A stretch of DNA of 64,000 bases from DAOTWA01 sp034435955 (GTDB lineage Bacteria; Chloroflexota; Anaerolineae; Anaerolineales; Anaerolineaceae). The notes under the pieces are model-generated. The model did not search any database. It was not told the DNA's origin and saw only the letters and a program-made list of their open reading frames with translations. Position 1 is the first letter of the stretch. Each line of letters opens with the position of its first letter. The translations under genes and the position numbers were made by a program. This document shows positions 52,533 to 61,939 of the stretch, one piece after another. The DNA is taken from assembly GCA_034435955.1 (NCBI GenBank), contig DAOTWA010000018.1:50200-114199 (forward strand), written 5' to 3'.

Positions 52533-54812
52533 CTAGCCGGGGTGCATGCGGTGCGCTTCCAGCACATTGGGCAAATTTTCAATACGCGTGAGTACACGGC
52601 TCAATTGTGCGATGTCCCCCACCTCCAAAACCAGGTTGATGGCGGCTAAGTTATGGGTGACCTTCACAGCCACATCGAGCAGGTTGATATTATCGTTGTT
52701 TAAGATATTGGATATGTCCACCATCAGCCCCTGGCGATCATAGGCTTTGATCTGGACGGCTACTGGGAAGGTTTGGTGCGGCTCTCCCCAGGACACTTTG
52801 ACGATTCTCTCGTGCTCCTGGATGCGAAGAATGTTGGGGCAATCCTGGCGGTGGATGGTAGCGCCGCGGCCACGGGTGATGTATCCGACGATCTCATCTC
52901 CCGGAGCTGGATTGCAGCAGCGTGCCAGGTTGGTCAGGATGCCCTTCAGCCCCAGAACGGACACCGCATTGGGCGACGATTTCTTCTCGCCGGGGGCCTT
53001 GGTTGCCAGCAGCTTATCCAGCTTCTCTTTGTCGGTGTCGGACAGACGATTGATGATGCGGCCGAGAGAAACATCGCCGCACCCCAGGCCAACGAAAAGG
53101 TCGTCAACGCTGCGATAATCAAGATCACGAGCCAGCTTTTCCAGATCTACATCGGTCAGCCCCAATCGGTGAAACTCACGTTCCAGGATCATTTTGCCCT
53201 GGGTCAGATTCTGCTCGCGATCCTGGCGTTTGAACCACTGCTTGATTTTAGCGCGCGCCCGCTGAGTTTTAACCAGGCCAAGATTGGGGTTCAACCAATC
53301 ACGGCTGGGACCACCATGTTTAGCAGTAAGAATTTCTACCTGATCGCCGGTCTTCAGGGTGTAATCCAGGGTGACGAGTTTACCATTCACTTTTGCGCCG
53401 CGGCAGCGATGGCCAATCTCTGTGTGGACGTGGTAAGCAAAATCGATTGGCGTGGAACCGGTTGGAAGATCAATGATATCCCCTCGGGGTGTGAAGACGT
53501 ACACTCTGTCCTGGAAGACGTCGCTCTTCATTCCTTCGACGAATTCCGTGGCGTCCTCGACATCCTGTCGCCAATCCATCAGCCGGCGGAGCCAAAGCAC
53601 ATGCTGCTCATAATCTTCATCGCGTTTTCCGCCTTCCTTATACCGCCAGTGAGCGGCAATGCCATATTCAGCGTTCTGGTTCATCTCATGAGTGCGAATT
53701 TGTACTTCTAATGGCTTGCCATCGTCGTAAATCACGGCGGTGTGCAGCGATTGATAGAAATTGTCTTTGGGTGCAGCAATGTAATCGTCAAACTCGTGTG
53801 GGATCGGACGCCAATGAGTGTGTATAACGCCCAGGGCGGCATAACATGCCGGAATGTCATCCACGATCAATCGCACGCCGCGTAGATCACGCACCATCTC
53901 GAACGACTTGCCCTTGTCAATCATCTTTCGGTAGATCGAATAGATGTGTTTGGGCCTGCCGGTTATCTCCGCTTTAATATCGGCTGCGCTCAAAACGGTT
54001 TGCAGTCGCTTGATGATCGCCTGTATTTCTTTTTCGCGGTCCTGGCGTTTATCGGCAAGATTCCTGGCAATTTCTTTGTATTTCTCGGGGTTTACATAGC
54101 GGAAAGCCAGATCTTCCAGCTCCCACTTAATCTGCCAGATGCCCAAACGATTGGCAAGAGGAGCAAAGATTTCCAACGTTTCCTGGGCGATGCGTTTGCG
54201 CCGCTCTTCAGGGATAGATCCAAGCGTGCGCATATTGTGCAATCGGTCTGCCAGCTTGATCAACACAACCCGCACATCGTCGCCCATGGCCAGGAAAGTT
54301 TTGCGCAAGGTTTCCGATGCCAGATCCCTGCGTCGAGAGCGAGCCACGGCCTCAACGGCCGTTTCAGCTTCGGTTGAGTATTTACCGCGGCCATCGCCAG
54401 AAAGGCCATGTTCGCCTTCGGCGCTGGTGATCCGTTCATCTTCATGCTGATCGGCCCGTGATACCCGCGGCAGGTTGGTGAGCTTGGTTACTCCATCTAC
54501 CAGGCTGGCGACTTCCTCGCCAAATTCATGCCGGAGGTCATCGAGGGTGACTTGTGTATCTTCAACAGTATCATGGAGCAGGCCGGCGATAATTACCGCC
54601 GGCGGCACGCGTAACCCGGCCAGTATTTTAGCCACCTCAACGCAATGGGTAATGTAGGCATCACCTGACATGCGTTTCTGCCCCTCATGAGCACGCGCAG
54701 CGAAATCATATGCGCGCTGGATGAGCTCACGATCCACGGCATTGTAATTATCCGGCAGCGACTGTAACAATTCCTCAATCATGACATCATCAAATCTACT
54801 AGCATTTGCCAT
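52533..54812 (-). CDS. rel: bifunctional (p)ppGpp synthetase/hydrolase
   Basis: 759 residues from ATG 54812. HD hydrolase domain with intact metal site (ITHCVEVAKIL; LLHDTVEDT with His80-Asp81), synthetase domain (DLRGVRLIVDD; HEFDDYIAAPKDNFYQSLHT), TGS domain (VYVFTPRGDIIDLPTGSTPIDFAYHVHTE in outline) and C-terminal ACT domain (VAVQIKAYDRQGLMVDIS). Both activities should be present, as in Rel/SpoT. A frame extension to 54878 has no start support. Confidence 0.95.
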   Translation of the reverse strand: MANASRFDDVMIEELLQSLPDNYNAVDRELIQRAYDFAARAHEGQKRMSGDAYITHCVEVAKILAGLRVPPAVIIAGLLHDTVEDTQVTLDDLRHEFGEEVASLVDGVTKLTNLPRVSRADQHEDERITSAEGEHGLSGDGRGKYSTEAETAVEAVARSRRRDLASETLRKTFLAMGDDVRVVLIKLADRLHNMRTLGSIPEERRKRIAQETLEIFAPLANRLGIWQIKWELEDLAFRYVNPEKYKEIARNLADKRQDREKEIQAIIKRLQTVLSAADIKAEITGRPKHIYSIYRKMIDKGKSFEMVRDLRGVRLIVDDIPACYAALGVIHTHWRPIPHEFDDYIAAPKDNFYQSLHTAVIYDDGKPLEVQIRTHEMNQNAEYGIAAHWRYKEGGKRDEDYEQHVLWLRRLMDWRQDVEDATEFVEGMKSDVFQDRVYVFTPRGDIIDLPTGSTPIDFAYHVHTEIGHRCRGAKVNGKLVTLDYTLKTGDQVEILTAKHGGPSRDWLNPNLGLVKTQRARAKIKQWFKRQDREQNLTQGKMILEREFHRLGLTDVDLEKLARDLDYRSVDDLFVGLGCGDVSLGRIINRLSDTDKEKLDKLLATKAPGEKKSSPNAVSVLGLKGILTNLARCCNPAPGDEIVGYITRGRGATIHRQDCPNILRIQEHERIVKVSWGEPHQTFPVAVQIKAYDRQGLMVDISNILNNDNINLLDVAVKVTHNLAAINLVLEVGDIAQLSRVLTRIENLPNVLEAHRMHPG

Positions 54813-54835
54813 TATCGAACATAAATTCAATGAAT

Positions 54836-54865
54836 AGTATAATCTTCGTCCCTTGCAGGATGCAA
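54836..54865 (-). promoter_or_regulatory. promoter candidate of rel
   Basis: TTGCAT (54865-54860), 18-base spacer, TATACT (54841-54836), leader about 18 bases. The same TTGCA is also preceded by GG at the -24/-12 spacing (54875-54874), with a poor match elsewhere. Confidence 0.45.
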
Positions 54866-54922
54866 GAGTTAATCCCAATAATAAGATGTAGTGAGATAAG
54901 AAGTCTTACCTGGAGCGACCAA

Positions 54923-55549
54923 TCAGCCGACTTTGGCGTTAGGCACGTGGTCAAGGAGAGCCGTCATATCAGCGATCGCCTGCTGGGTCGATCGAAATAG
55001 AATTGCTTTCATGCCTGCTTGTTCCGCGGCAGCCACATTTTCCTTGAAATCATCCAGAAAAACGCACTCTTCGGGCCGGACGTCCAATCGCTCGGTCACT
55101 AACCGGTAAATGCGCGGGTCGGGCTTAACCAGTCCTAATTCGGCCGAGATGAACAGCTCGTCGAATACCCGATCCAGCCTGTATTCCTGGGTGAAGATCC
55201 CGCGTGCACCTGACCAGGCATTGCTGAGAATAGCCGTTCGATACCAGGGGCGGAGCGCCTTAATAAATTCGACCAGTTGTTCATTTAGACGATCTCCGCT
55301 CCAGAAATCATGCTCTAACTCATCTACTTGTGCCGGATTGAGATTGAAGCGCTCGGCAAGATGCTGCCAGATGGCCTGCTCGGGCAGTTTGCCAAGGCTG
55401 GCTTGCAACGAGATCGGTGTATTGAAAACCGCCTCGGCCAGCTCGCCTTCACCCAACCCCAGGCGATGTTCCCATCTTTGCCTGCCGGACGTGTCCTGGG
55501 TAAGTACGAGCACACCGCCAAAATCGACAATAACTGCACGAATCGACAA
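54923..55549 (-). CDS. HAD-superfamily hydrolase, YihX/epoxide-hydrolase-N type
   Basis: 208 residues from TTG 55549 (GAGAGG close upstream); a TTG at 55588 would overlap the previous gene by eight bases. Motif I is VIVDFGGVL, so the second Asp of classic HAD phosphatases is replaced by Gly, as in YihX-like and related enzymes. Motif III/IV region: GLVKPDPRIY and VFLDDFKENV. Last gene of the oxidation operon. Confidence 0.75.
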   Translation of the reverse strand: MSIRAVIVDFGGVLVLTQDTSGRQRWEHRLGLGEGELAEAVFNTPISLQASLGKLPEQAIWQHLAERFNLNPAQVDELEHDFWSGDRLNEQLVEFIKALRPWYRTAILSNAWSGARGIFTQEYRLDRVFDELFISAELGLVKPDPRIYRLVTERLDVRPEECVFLDDFKENVAAAEQAGMKAILFRSTQQAIADMTALLDHVPNAKVG

Positions 55550-55580
55550 TTTACCTCTCAATAAGTTTAAATTTATTGTC

Positions 55581-56237
55581 TTACTCAAGGCGATGTATTA
55601 ATTCCGCCAGCGGAACCTCTTGCAGAGAGGATAGCATCATATCTGCCATGCTGAAATCCATGCCACGGGTAACCTCATTGGGTACTGCCACACAGTGCAG
55701 GCCGGCTGATTTGGCGGCCTGGACTCCATTTTGGGAGTCTTCGAAGGCCAGGCAGTTCTCGGGCGGTAATCGAAATGCTTCCAGGACGGATAAATATAGA
55801 TCGGGCGCCGGTTTGGGTCGCGCAACATGCTCACGACAGCGGATCACATCGAAATAGTCGCTTAATTCCAAGCGACCCAAATGGCTCATGACCCATTTGC
55901 TGTCCGAACTGGAGGCCAACCCGACTTGCAGCTTGAGCCGGCGCGCATCCTTCAGATAATCTGAAGCGCCGGGCATTGGACCCTGGCAGTCAATGATCCG
56001 ATCGGAGCGTATACGGATTTCTCTCAGCAACCCTGAGCGGTCGACGGTATGGCCAAGTTGCTCCTCCAGGTAGTCCATGGGGTCGAATTCTTCAGCCGTG
56101 CTGCCGACAAATGCGCTCCACACCGAAAGGGGGAGAGATACCCCGAGTTGAGCGAAAACTTCTTTCCAGGCGAGATATTCAGGAGTTTCTGTCTCCAGTA
56201 TGAGACCATCGAAATCAAAAACGACCCCTTGGATCAT
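55581..56237 (-). CDS. HAD-superfamily phosphatase, beta-phosphoglucomutase-like
   Basis: 218 residues. Full HAD motifs: VFDFDGLILETE (motif I with two Asp), ASSSDSKWV (motif II), RPKPAPDLYL and AFEDSQNGVQAA (motif IV). The cap resembles beta-phosphoglucomutase/phosphoglycolate phosphatase-like members. Substrate unknown. Follows the Ldh_2-family gene by 25 bases. Confidence 0.85.
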   Translation of the reverse strand: MIQGVVFDFDGLILETETPEYLAWKEVFAQLGVSLPLSVWSAFVGSTAEEFDPMDYLEEQLGHTVDRSGLLREIRIRSDRIIDCQGPMPGASDYLKDARRLKLQVGLASSSDSKWVMSHLGRLELSDYFDVIRCREHVARPKPAPDLYLSVLEAFRLPPENCLAFEDSQNGVQAAKSAGLHCVAVPNEVTRGMDFSMADMMLSSLQEVPLAELIHRLE

Positions 56238-56262
56238 GACCGGCCTGTTACCACATTCAGCG

Positions 56263-57369
56263 CTAAAAGGGAAAATGGTATTGAGTCAAACCAAGTTCAT
56301 CGCGCATGAAGGCCAGTTCTTTTTGCAGGCTGGGCAGAATTGGAATACCCGTGATACGGGTCTGTTTCTCCTTCTCGAATTCCTTCTCTCCGGCGACGTA
56401 AATTCTCTCCTGACCGGGCACCTTGCGGGAATTGCGTAACTCGCGCAGAATTGCGCCTGTAGTCGCCTTGAATTTGTCGAGTTCGACGAAAGCCTCGATA
56501 TTGATCGCCAGGAAGAAATGCCCAAGGCCGAAAGGCCGTTTGTTGCCATGCTCATCGAAGCCCAGCAAATCCTTCATAAAGAAGCCGCTCTGTAAGGATG
56601 CGCATAAAATTTCCACCATGGCGGCTAGCCCGTATCCTTTGTAACCGGCGAAATCCTCTCCTGCGCCGCCAATAGGCAACAGCGCCATCGTGTCATTAGC
56701 CAGGCCTTTTAAAATCTGGTTTGGATCGGTGGCAAACTGGCCATTCTGATCGATGACCAGCCCCTCGGGTAGAGGCTCGCCAGTGCGCGCGTGGATTTCG
56801 ACTTTACCTCGCTGAATGATCGATGTGGCCGCATCGAACAGGAATGGGTGTTCCTCATCCGTAGGAACTGCGAAGGCAATGGGATTGGTGCCCATCATCG
56901 GTTGGACACCGAAAGTCGGGGCGATGGAGGGGCGCGCATTGGTGAAACTCATGCCGATCAGGCCTGCATCGGCCGCCATTTGAGCATAATAGCCGTCGAT
57001 TCCGAAGTGGGTGGAATTCTTAGCCGCCACTGCACCCACCCCAACAGCGCGGGCTTTTTGGATAGCCAGCTCCATGGAATGGTGACCAATCACCTGACCC
57101 ATGCCGTGGTGGCCATCCACCAAGGCCGTTGCCGGAGTCTCGCGCACAACCTCAAATTGGGTTACGGCTTGCTGAATACCGCTCTTGATGCGGTCGTAAT
57201 ACATTTTCAGGCGCTGGACACCATGAGATTCGATCCCGCGCATATCCGACGTGATGAGCACATCCGCACATATTTTTGCATCCTCGGATGGCACCCCGCA
57301 ACCCAGAAAAACATCGATCATAAACTGATGCAGGGTATCGACGGGTATGTACACAGTTTCATCGACCAT
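56263..57369 (-). CDS. Ldh_2-family (malate/L-lactate-type) dehydrogenase
   Basis: 368 residues. NAD(P)-dependent enzyme of the malate/lactate/ureidoglycolate dehydrogenase-2 family: DMRGIESHGVQRL, VGAVAAKNSTHFGIDGYYAQMA, TNARPSIAPTFGVQPMMGTNPIAFAVP and GYKGYGLAAMVEI. Some members reduce cyclic imines (pyrroline/piperideine-2-carboxylate), which would suit the adjacent amine/imino-acid oxidase subunits; that link is inference. Confidence 0.85.
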   Translation of the reverse strand: MVDETVYIPVDTLHQFMIDVFLGCGVPSEDAKICADVLITSDMRGIESHGVQRLKMYYDRIKSGIQQAVTQFEVVRETPATALVDGHHGMGQVIGHHSMELAIQKARAVGVGAVAAKNSTHFGIDGYYAQMAADAGLIGMSFTNARPSIAPTFGVQPMMGTNPIAFAVPTDEEHPFLFDAATSIIQRGKVEIHARTGEPLPEGLVIDQNGQFATDPNQILKGLANDTMALLPIGGAGEDFAGYKGYGLAAMVEILCASLQSGFFMKDLLGFDEHGNKRPFGLGHFFLAINIEAFVELDKFKATTGAILRELRNSRKVPGQERIYVAGEKEFEKEKQTRITGIPILPSLQKELAFMRDELGLTQYHFPF

Positions 57370-57401
57370 ACGATCCTCCTCACAATATTGATCGAATAAT
57401 T

Positions 57402-58565
57402 CTACTTTAGTTTTTCCTGGGCGGCGAATTCACGGTATGGATATAAATAATTGAGTGTTTCCTGATCTTCCGGTGTGATTTGATCGGCTACCATACGGGT
57501 GAGCAGCTCGCCCAATCCAGGGCCGAGCATGAAACCCTGGCCGCACATTCCCACTGCCAGAAGAAAACCTTTCAGCTCGCGGGACCAACCCACGATTGGG
57601 AAGCCATCTGGCGTCATCGGGTAAAGGCCCCGCCAGGTGCGCCGCACACGGATATTCTTCAGCCTGGGCATCACCTCCACCATGCGCCGGGCCACCATCG
57701 GCAGGAATGCGCTGGTTTCACGCACGTCGCTGCCCCAAATGTTCGGGTTGGGGGTAATGCAAAAGACGACCTGTCCGGTCATGTGTTGATAGAAGTAGAA
57801 GTTGGACGACCCCGGATAAGGGCGGATATCCACAACCATCGGATTAAAGAAGCGGGCGACTGGCTCGGTGATGGCCGCTTCGTGTGAGTCGGGGTAAACG
57901 GGGATATCCACACCGGCAAGCGCGGCCACGGCGCGCGCATCTCCACCGGCGGCGTTAATGACCACATCGGCAGCGTACTCGCCGCGATGGGTGCGTACGC
58001 CCTTAACCCGCCCGCCAGATTGGAGAATGTTCGTCACAGTCTCTTGAAAATGAAATTCGACTCCGAGACGCCTGGCATGAGAATAGAAAGCGTGATTGGC
58101 TAACAAAGGGGAAGCATTGCCATCTCCGGGGGAAAGCGTACCTCCAATCAGTCCATCGGGATTCAATCCGGGCACGGCATCAAGCAACGCATCCCGATCG
58201 AGCCAGTCTATGTTTAGACCATACGATTTTTGTATACCCAGAAGATCTTTCAGCGTGCGCTCTTCCTGTTCTCGATAGGCGACAAAAACATAGCCTCCGG
58301 GATGCCATTCGATGTCATCTCCATACTGCTCTTTCCAGGTAGAGAAAATCTCGATGGAACGCAGACAAAGGCGAATTTTGGCCGGATCGGAGTGGGTGGC
58401 GCGAATACCGCCAATGGCGCGCTTGTTGGAGCCCTGTCCCGCGCTGGCCTCACGATCGATCACCAAAACTTTAAAGCCTGCCTGAGCCAGGCTGAATGCG
58501 GCTGGCGTGCCAATTGAGCCTGCACCGATCACGATCACGTCCCAGGAAGGAGGATGGAAATTCAT
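57402..58565 (-). CDS. FAD-dependent oxidoreductase (DAO family), sarcosine oxidase beta-like
   Basis: 387 residues. Dinucleotide-binding start VIVIGAGSIGTPAAFSLAQAG, the FAD-contacting QGSNKRAIGGIRATH, and the closing PDGFPIVGWSRELKGFLLAVGMCGQGFMLGPGLGELL are typical of the DAO group (sarcosine oxidase beta, hydroxyproline or opine dehydrogenase catalytic subunit). Overlaps the iron-sulfur/FAD gene by ATGA, so the two form one enzyme. Confidence 0.85.
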   Translation of the reverse strand: MNFHPPSWDVIVIGAGSIGTPAAFSLAQAGFKVLVIDREASAGQGSNKRAIGGIRATHSDPAKIRLCLRSIEIFSTWKEQYGDDIEWHPGGYVFVAYREQEERTLKDLLGIQKSYGLNIDWLDRDALLDAVPGLNPDGLIGGTLSPGDGNASPLLANHAFYSHARRLGVEFHFQETVTNILQSGGRVKGVRTHRGEYAADVVINAAGGDARAVAALAGVDIPVYPDSHEAAITEPVARFFNPMVVDIRPYPGSSNFYFYQHMTGQVVFCITPNPNIWGSDVRETSAFLPMVARRMVEVMPRLKNIRVRRTWRGLYPMTPDGFPIVGWSRELKGFLLAVGMCGQGFMLGPGLGELLTRMVADQITPEDQETLNYLYPYREFAAQEKLK

Positions 58566-60652
58566 GGAGTTTCCTCCTTCTTAACTCCTGCAAAGATACC
58601 CAGCGGAACTTCAATGAACAGCGGACGCAATGTGCGCTCGGTCACCTGATCATCCGGAATGCCTTCCTCACGAAAGAGGCGGTGGATGAGCGGCGTGCAC
58701 GTCTTGGAGCCGCAGGCGCCCATGCCGGCGCGCGTGATGCTTTTGATCTCGTTGAGATCACGATATCCTTGGCGGATCAATGCGCGGATTTCACCTGCAG
58801 TGACCCGTTCACAGCGGCAGACGATCTCATCGTCGTCGATACGGCGAATGACCTCGTCTAATGGCTCGCCCGCCAACTTCTCCTGTACGCGAATGCCAGC
58901 GATGCGGCTGGCAATCTCTCTGGGCGCTTTGACGCGTACGATCAATGTGCGATCGAACGCCTTGATCTTTCGCACATCGGCGACTTCCAAACACCCTAAC
59001 TCGTCGCCCTGTGTATCCAGCACAATGACCAAATCCCCGGGGTTGATGCTTTCGCGGTTGAATTCATAAGGAATAGAAACCGTCGGCCTTTCGGCATCAC
59101 GACGGCCATCTACAACCGTGATGGCCAATCCCGGACAAAAGGCCACACACCGATCGCAGGCTGAACAGGATGATGCGTCCCCGCGAAAGGTTGGAACCTT
59201 ACGGATATCGTCTCCGGCGATGATAATCAAACCCTTCGGGCAGGCTGAGGTGCAGGGATTGCACGGGATTTCTTGTGTGCAATGGAAGACCGGTCCCGCT
59301 TTCAGGTTTTCCCGATGGGTGAGCTCAGTTTGGATACGGCCCGGTTTTGACTTGAGGATATCCATGGTACGGCGCCACTCGACGGGAACCTCTTGCGTCG
59401 TCACCCCCAGTGTTTTGGCAATCTCTAACCCGCGTATTTTGCCAGAAAATATGGCTGCCGACGCTTCTGCGATCTCCTCGGCATCGCCGGCGGCATAGAC
59501 CGGTAAGCCAAAATCCTTCGCTTTCAGGAAAAACTCATTGACCGGGTCCAGGCCGACTGCGATCAATACGCTGTCGCATGCGAAAGAAATTTCACTGCCT
59601 GGAATTGGCCTGAATTGGCCGTCCACTCGCGCGATAGTCACCGACTCTACGCCATCTTTCCCATTGGCGCTCAATATGGTATGCGAGGTGTAAATCGGAA
59701 CGCCCATGCGGACTAATTTGTCTTTGTGGACCTTATAACCGCCTACCTCAGGCATGGCTTCGGCCAGGCCGACGACAGTAACGCCAGCCTGGAGCGCATG
59801 ATAGCCAGCGATCAGTCCAACATTGCCGCCGCCAATAATAAAAAGGCGTTCGGCTGGGCGAACTAAATCCCGGTTCACCAGCGTCTGGAATGCGCCTGCT
59901 CCGTAGACGCCTGGCAATGTGTTGCCTTTGAATGCCAGTGATTTCTCACGTGCTCCGGCAGCAACAAGAAGGACCTGAGGACTGACCAGCACATAGCGCT
60001 GGCCTTCCTTCAACACACCGACTTTCTTATCGCTGAATACGGCTAAGGCCGTGCTGTTCAACCATACGCGCACCGATGGGTAATTGTTCAACTCCGTTTC
60101 CAGCCGCGCAGCGATATCAATGCCGCGCGTTCCAGCGTACACCGCGTCAACCGAACCGAAGAAGCGATGCGTCTGGAGCACCAGCTTACCACCCAAACGA
60201 TGCTTATCGTCGACGATCAGCGTCTCGACGCCAAGTTTGCCAAGCTCGATGGCTGCTGACAGGCCTGCTGGTCCTCCGCCGATAATCAAGACGGGGACCT
60301 CCAACTCTTCGATATTTCCAAATTGGGGCAGTTCATCATCATCGGGTAGATGAGGCAGGCCTTCAACAGGTTCTAGCCGCATACCAGGCCGGATCAAAGT
60401 CATACAAGATTTAACGGGCATCCCATCCGCCAGGATAAGGCACTGGGCGCATTGCCCATTGGCGCAGAAAATTCCCTGAGGAGAGCCGTCTTTGTGGTGG
60501 TGGCCGAAAATGCGAACACCATTGGCAATCAGCGCTGCGGCAATGGTCTCACCTTGATGTCCCATCAGCTGACGGTCTTGCCAGGTAAAAGAGAGCATCT
60601 CACGCTTTTCGATGGGCAAGATCGGGTGTTGGGTGATGCGATGATCGCTCAT
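58562..60652 (-). CDS. four-module electron-transfer subunit (2Fe-2S, FAD/NAD, 2[4Fe-4S], BFD)
   Basis: 696 residues. A 2Fe-2S domain (Cys63, Cys68, Cys71, Cys83); a disulfide-oxidoreductase-like FAD/NAD domain (IIGGGPAGLSAAIELG near 124, second nucleotide site IIGGGNVGLIAGYHAL); two 4Fe-4S motifs (CNPCTSACP, CSACDRCVAFCP); and a BFD-like [2Fe-2S] domain (IVCRCERVTAGEIRALI ... GACGSKTC). These parts are separate subunits in many opine, proline and hydroxyproline dehydrogenases. With the DAO subunit it probably oxidises an amino/imino acid and passes electrons onward. No strong ribosome site is seen at ATG 60652. Confidence 0.85.
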   Translation of the reverse strand: MSDHRITQHPILPIEKREMLSFTWQDRQLMGHQGETIAAALIANGVRIFGHHHKDGSPQGIFCANGQCAQCLILADGMPVKSCMTLIRPGMRLEPVEGLPHLPDDDELPQFGNIEELEVPVLIIGGGPAGLSAAIELGKLGVETLIVDDKHRLGGKLVLQTHRFFGSVDAVYAGTRGIDIAARLETELNNYPSVRVWLNSTALAVFSDKKVGVLKEGQRYVLVSPQVLLVAAGAREKSLAFKGNTLPGVYGAGAFQTLVNRDLVRPAERLFIIGGGNVGLIAGYHALQAGVTVVGLAEAMPEVGGYKVHKDKLVRMGVPIYTSHTILSANGKDGVESVTIARVDGQFRPIPGSEISFACDSVLIAVGLDPVNEFFLKAKDFGLPVYAAGDAEEIAEASAAIFSGKIRGLEIAKTLGVTTQEVPVEWRRTMDILKSKPGRIQTELTHRENLKAGPVFHCTQEIPCNPCTSACPKGLIIIAGDDIRKVPTFRGDASSCSACDRCVAFCPGLAITVVDGRRDAERPTVSIPYEFNRESINPGDLVIVLDTQGDELGCLEVADVRKIKAFDRTLIVRVKAPREIASRIAGIRVQEKLAGEPLDEVIRRIDDDEIVCRCERVTAGEIRALIRQGYRDLNEIKSITRAGMGACGSKTCTPLIHRLFREEGIPDDQVTERTLRPLFIEVPLGIFAGVKKEETP

Positions 60653-60961
60653 CAGCGGATCTTTCGTTGGAAAAAGTTTAGAAGCAACCGGCAGAATGAA
60701 TAGAGAATTCCCGGTCTTTAAACCGTGTAATTCTTTTTGCAGGCCTAATATAGTCTACCACCCGATAAGAAGACCGTCACTGTGACAAATATAATCAAAT
60801 TGAGTGACAATTTAACCCTTTATAACATGGGTGAATGCCTTTCCGTAATTGATTTAACCTCCCCATGTTACAATAAAGCCGTTTTATGGGGAAATTAGTG
60901 GTTGGCGGCGTTACGAACCAAGATGCGTTCCACGAGATAAATCACATGTCAGGAGAGGAAC
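60653..60961. other. non-coding divergent region between the oxidation operon and pfkA
   Basis: 309 bases with no supportable gene. Holds two GTGACAA direct repeats 22 bases apart (60782-60788, 60804-60810), the inverted repeat at 60823-60870, and a TACAAT box (60869-60874) that may be the pfkA -10. A TATATT box at 60752-60747 may serve the minus-strand operon. None of these promoters has a good -35. Confidence 0.5.
60823..60870. repeat. inverted repeat TAACATGGG / CCCATGTTA, possible operator
   Basis: Two perfect nine-base arms (60823-60831 and 60862-60870) separated by 30 bases, the second overlapping the TACAAT box. The arms are too far apart for a simple hairpin terminator; spacing suits a pair of protein sites. 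No regulator can be named. Confidence 0.4.
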
Positions 60962-61933
60962 ATGAAAAGGATCGCCGTTCTGACCAGCGGGGGTGATGCA
61001 CCGGGGATGAATGCGGCTATACGCGCGGTGGTGCGCACCGGGATCGATAAAGGCTGGGAAGTTTTCGGGGTGTGCCAGGGTTACAGCGGACTGCTTGCCG
61101 GGGAATTGGAGCCGCTCGGAGCACGCGAGACCGGTGGGATCATCCAGCGCGGCGGCACGATCCTCGGCAGCGCTCGCTGCCCGGAGTTCAAGGCCGAGGA
61201 AAACCAGATGAAGGCCATCCGCGTCTTGAATCAACACGATATCGAGGGGTTGGTGGTGATTGGCGGGAATGGCTCGCAGGCCGGATCGCACGCGCTCTGG
61301 AAACTGGGCTTCCCCGTTGTAGGCGTCGCCTCGACCATTGACAATGACCTGTATGGCTCAGAGATGTGCATCGGTGTGGATACTGCTTTAAACATTGCGC
61401 TGGAAGCGATCGACCGATTGAAAATTACGGCGTCATCGCACCAGCGCGCCTTCCTGGTTGAGGTAATGGGGCGTGATTGTGGTTATCTGGCGTTGATGTC
61501 GGCCATCGCCGGCGGCGCGGAGATGGCCATCATCCCTGAGGTGGAGACAGATCCAGAGCAGGTGGCCGAGCGGTTGCGCATTTCATACGAAAAAGGCAAG
61601 GCGCACGCAATCGTAGTGATAGCGGAAGGGGCCAAATACGACGCCAATGCGCTGGTGCAGTATTTCAAACAGCACCGCGAGCGATTGGGATTCGATCTGC
61701 GCGCCGCTACCCTTGGACACATCCAGCGAGGAGGAAACCCGGGCGCTTTCGACCGCATCCTGGCCAGCCGGCTGGGTGCAGCAGCAACCGACGCGCTCGA
61801 ACAAGGAAACTACGGGGTCCTGATGGGCTTACTTAAGGGCGAGATTCGGGCAACACCGCTCGACGAAGTGGTGGCCAATAAGAAGCAGCTCGATTTGAGC
61901 CTTTTTGAACTTTCGCGAAAACTTGATAAATAA
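60962..61933 (+). CDS. pfkA: 6-phosphofructokinase
   Basis: 323 residues, length of ATP-dependent group. N-terminal LTSGGDAPGMNAAIRAVVR, catalytic TIDND with Asp127 and MGRDCGYLAL. The usual GGDGS reads GGNGS: Asn at position 103 in place of Asp, while Gly104 (typical of ATP rather than PPi users) is kept. Phosphorylates fructose 6-phosphate in glycolysis. AGGAGAGG is six bases upstream of ATG. Convergent with prfB, six bases apart. Confidence 0.9.
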   Translation: MKRIAVLTSGGDAPGMNAAIRAVVRTGIDKGWEVFGVCQGYSGLLAGELEPLGARETGGIIQRGGTILGSARCPEFKAEENQMKAIRVLNQHDIEGLVVIGGNGSQAGSHALWKLGFPVVGVASTIDNDLYGSEMCIGVDTALNIALEAIDRLKITASSHQRAFLVEVMGRDCGYLALMSAIAGGAEMAIIPEVETDPEQVAERLRISYEKGKAHAIVVIAEGAKYDANALVQYFKQHRERLGFDLRAATLGHIQRGGNPGAFDRILASRLGAAATDALEQGNYGVLMGLLKGEIRATPLDEVVANKKQLDLSLFELSRKLDK

Positions 61934-61939
61934 ACCGGG

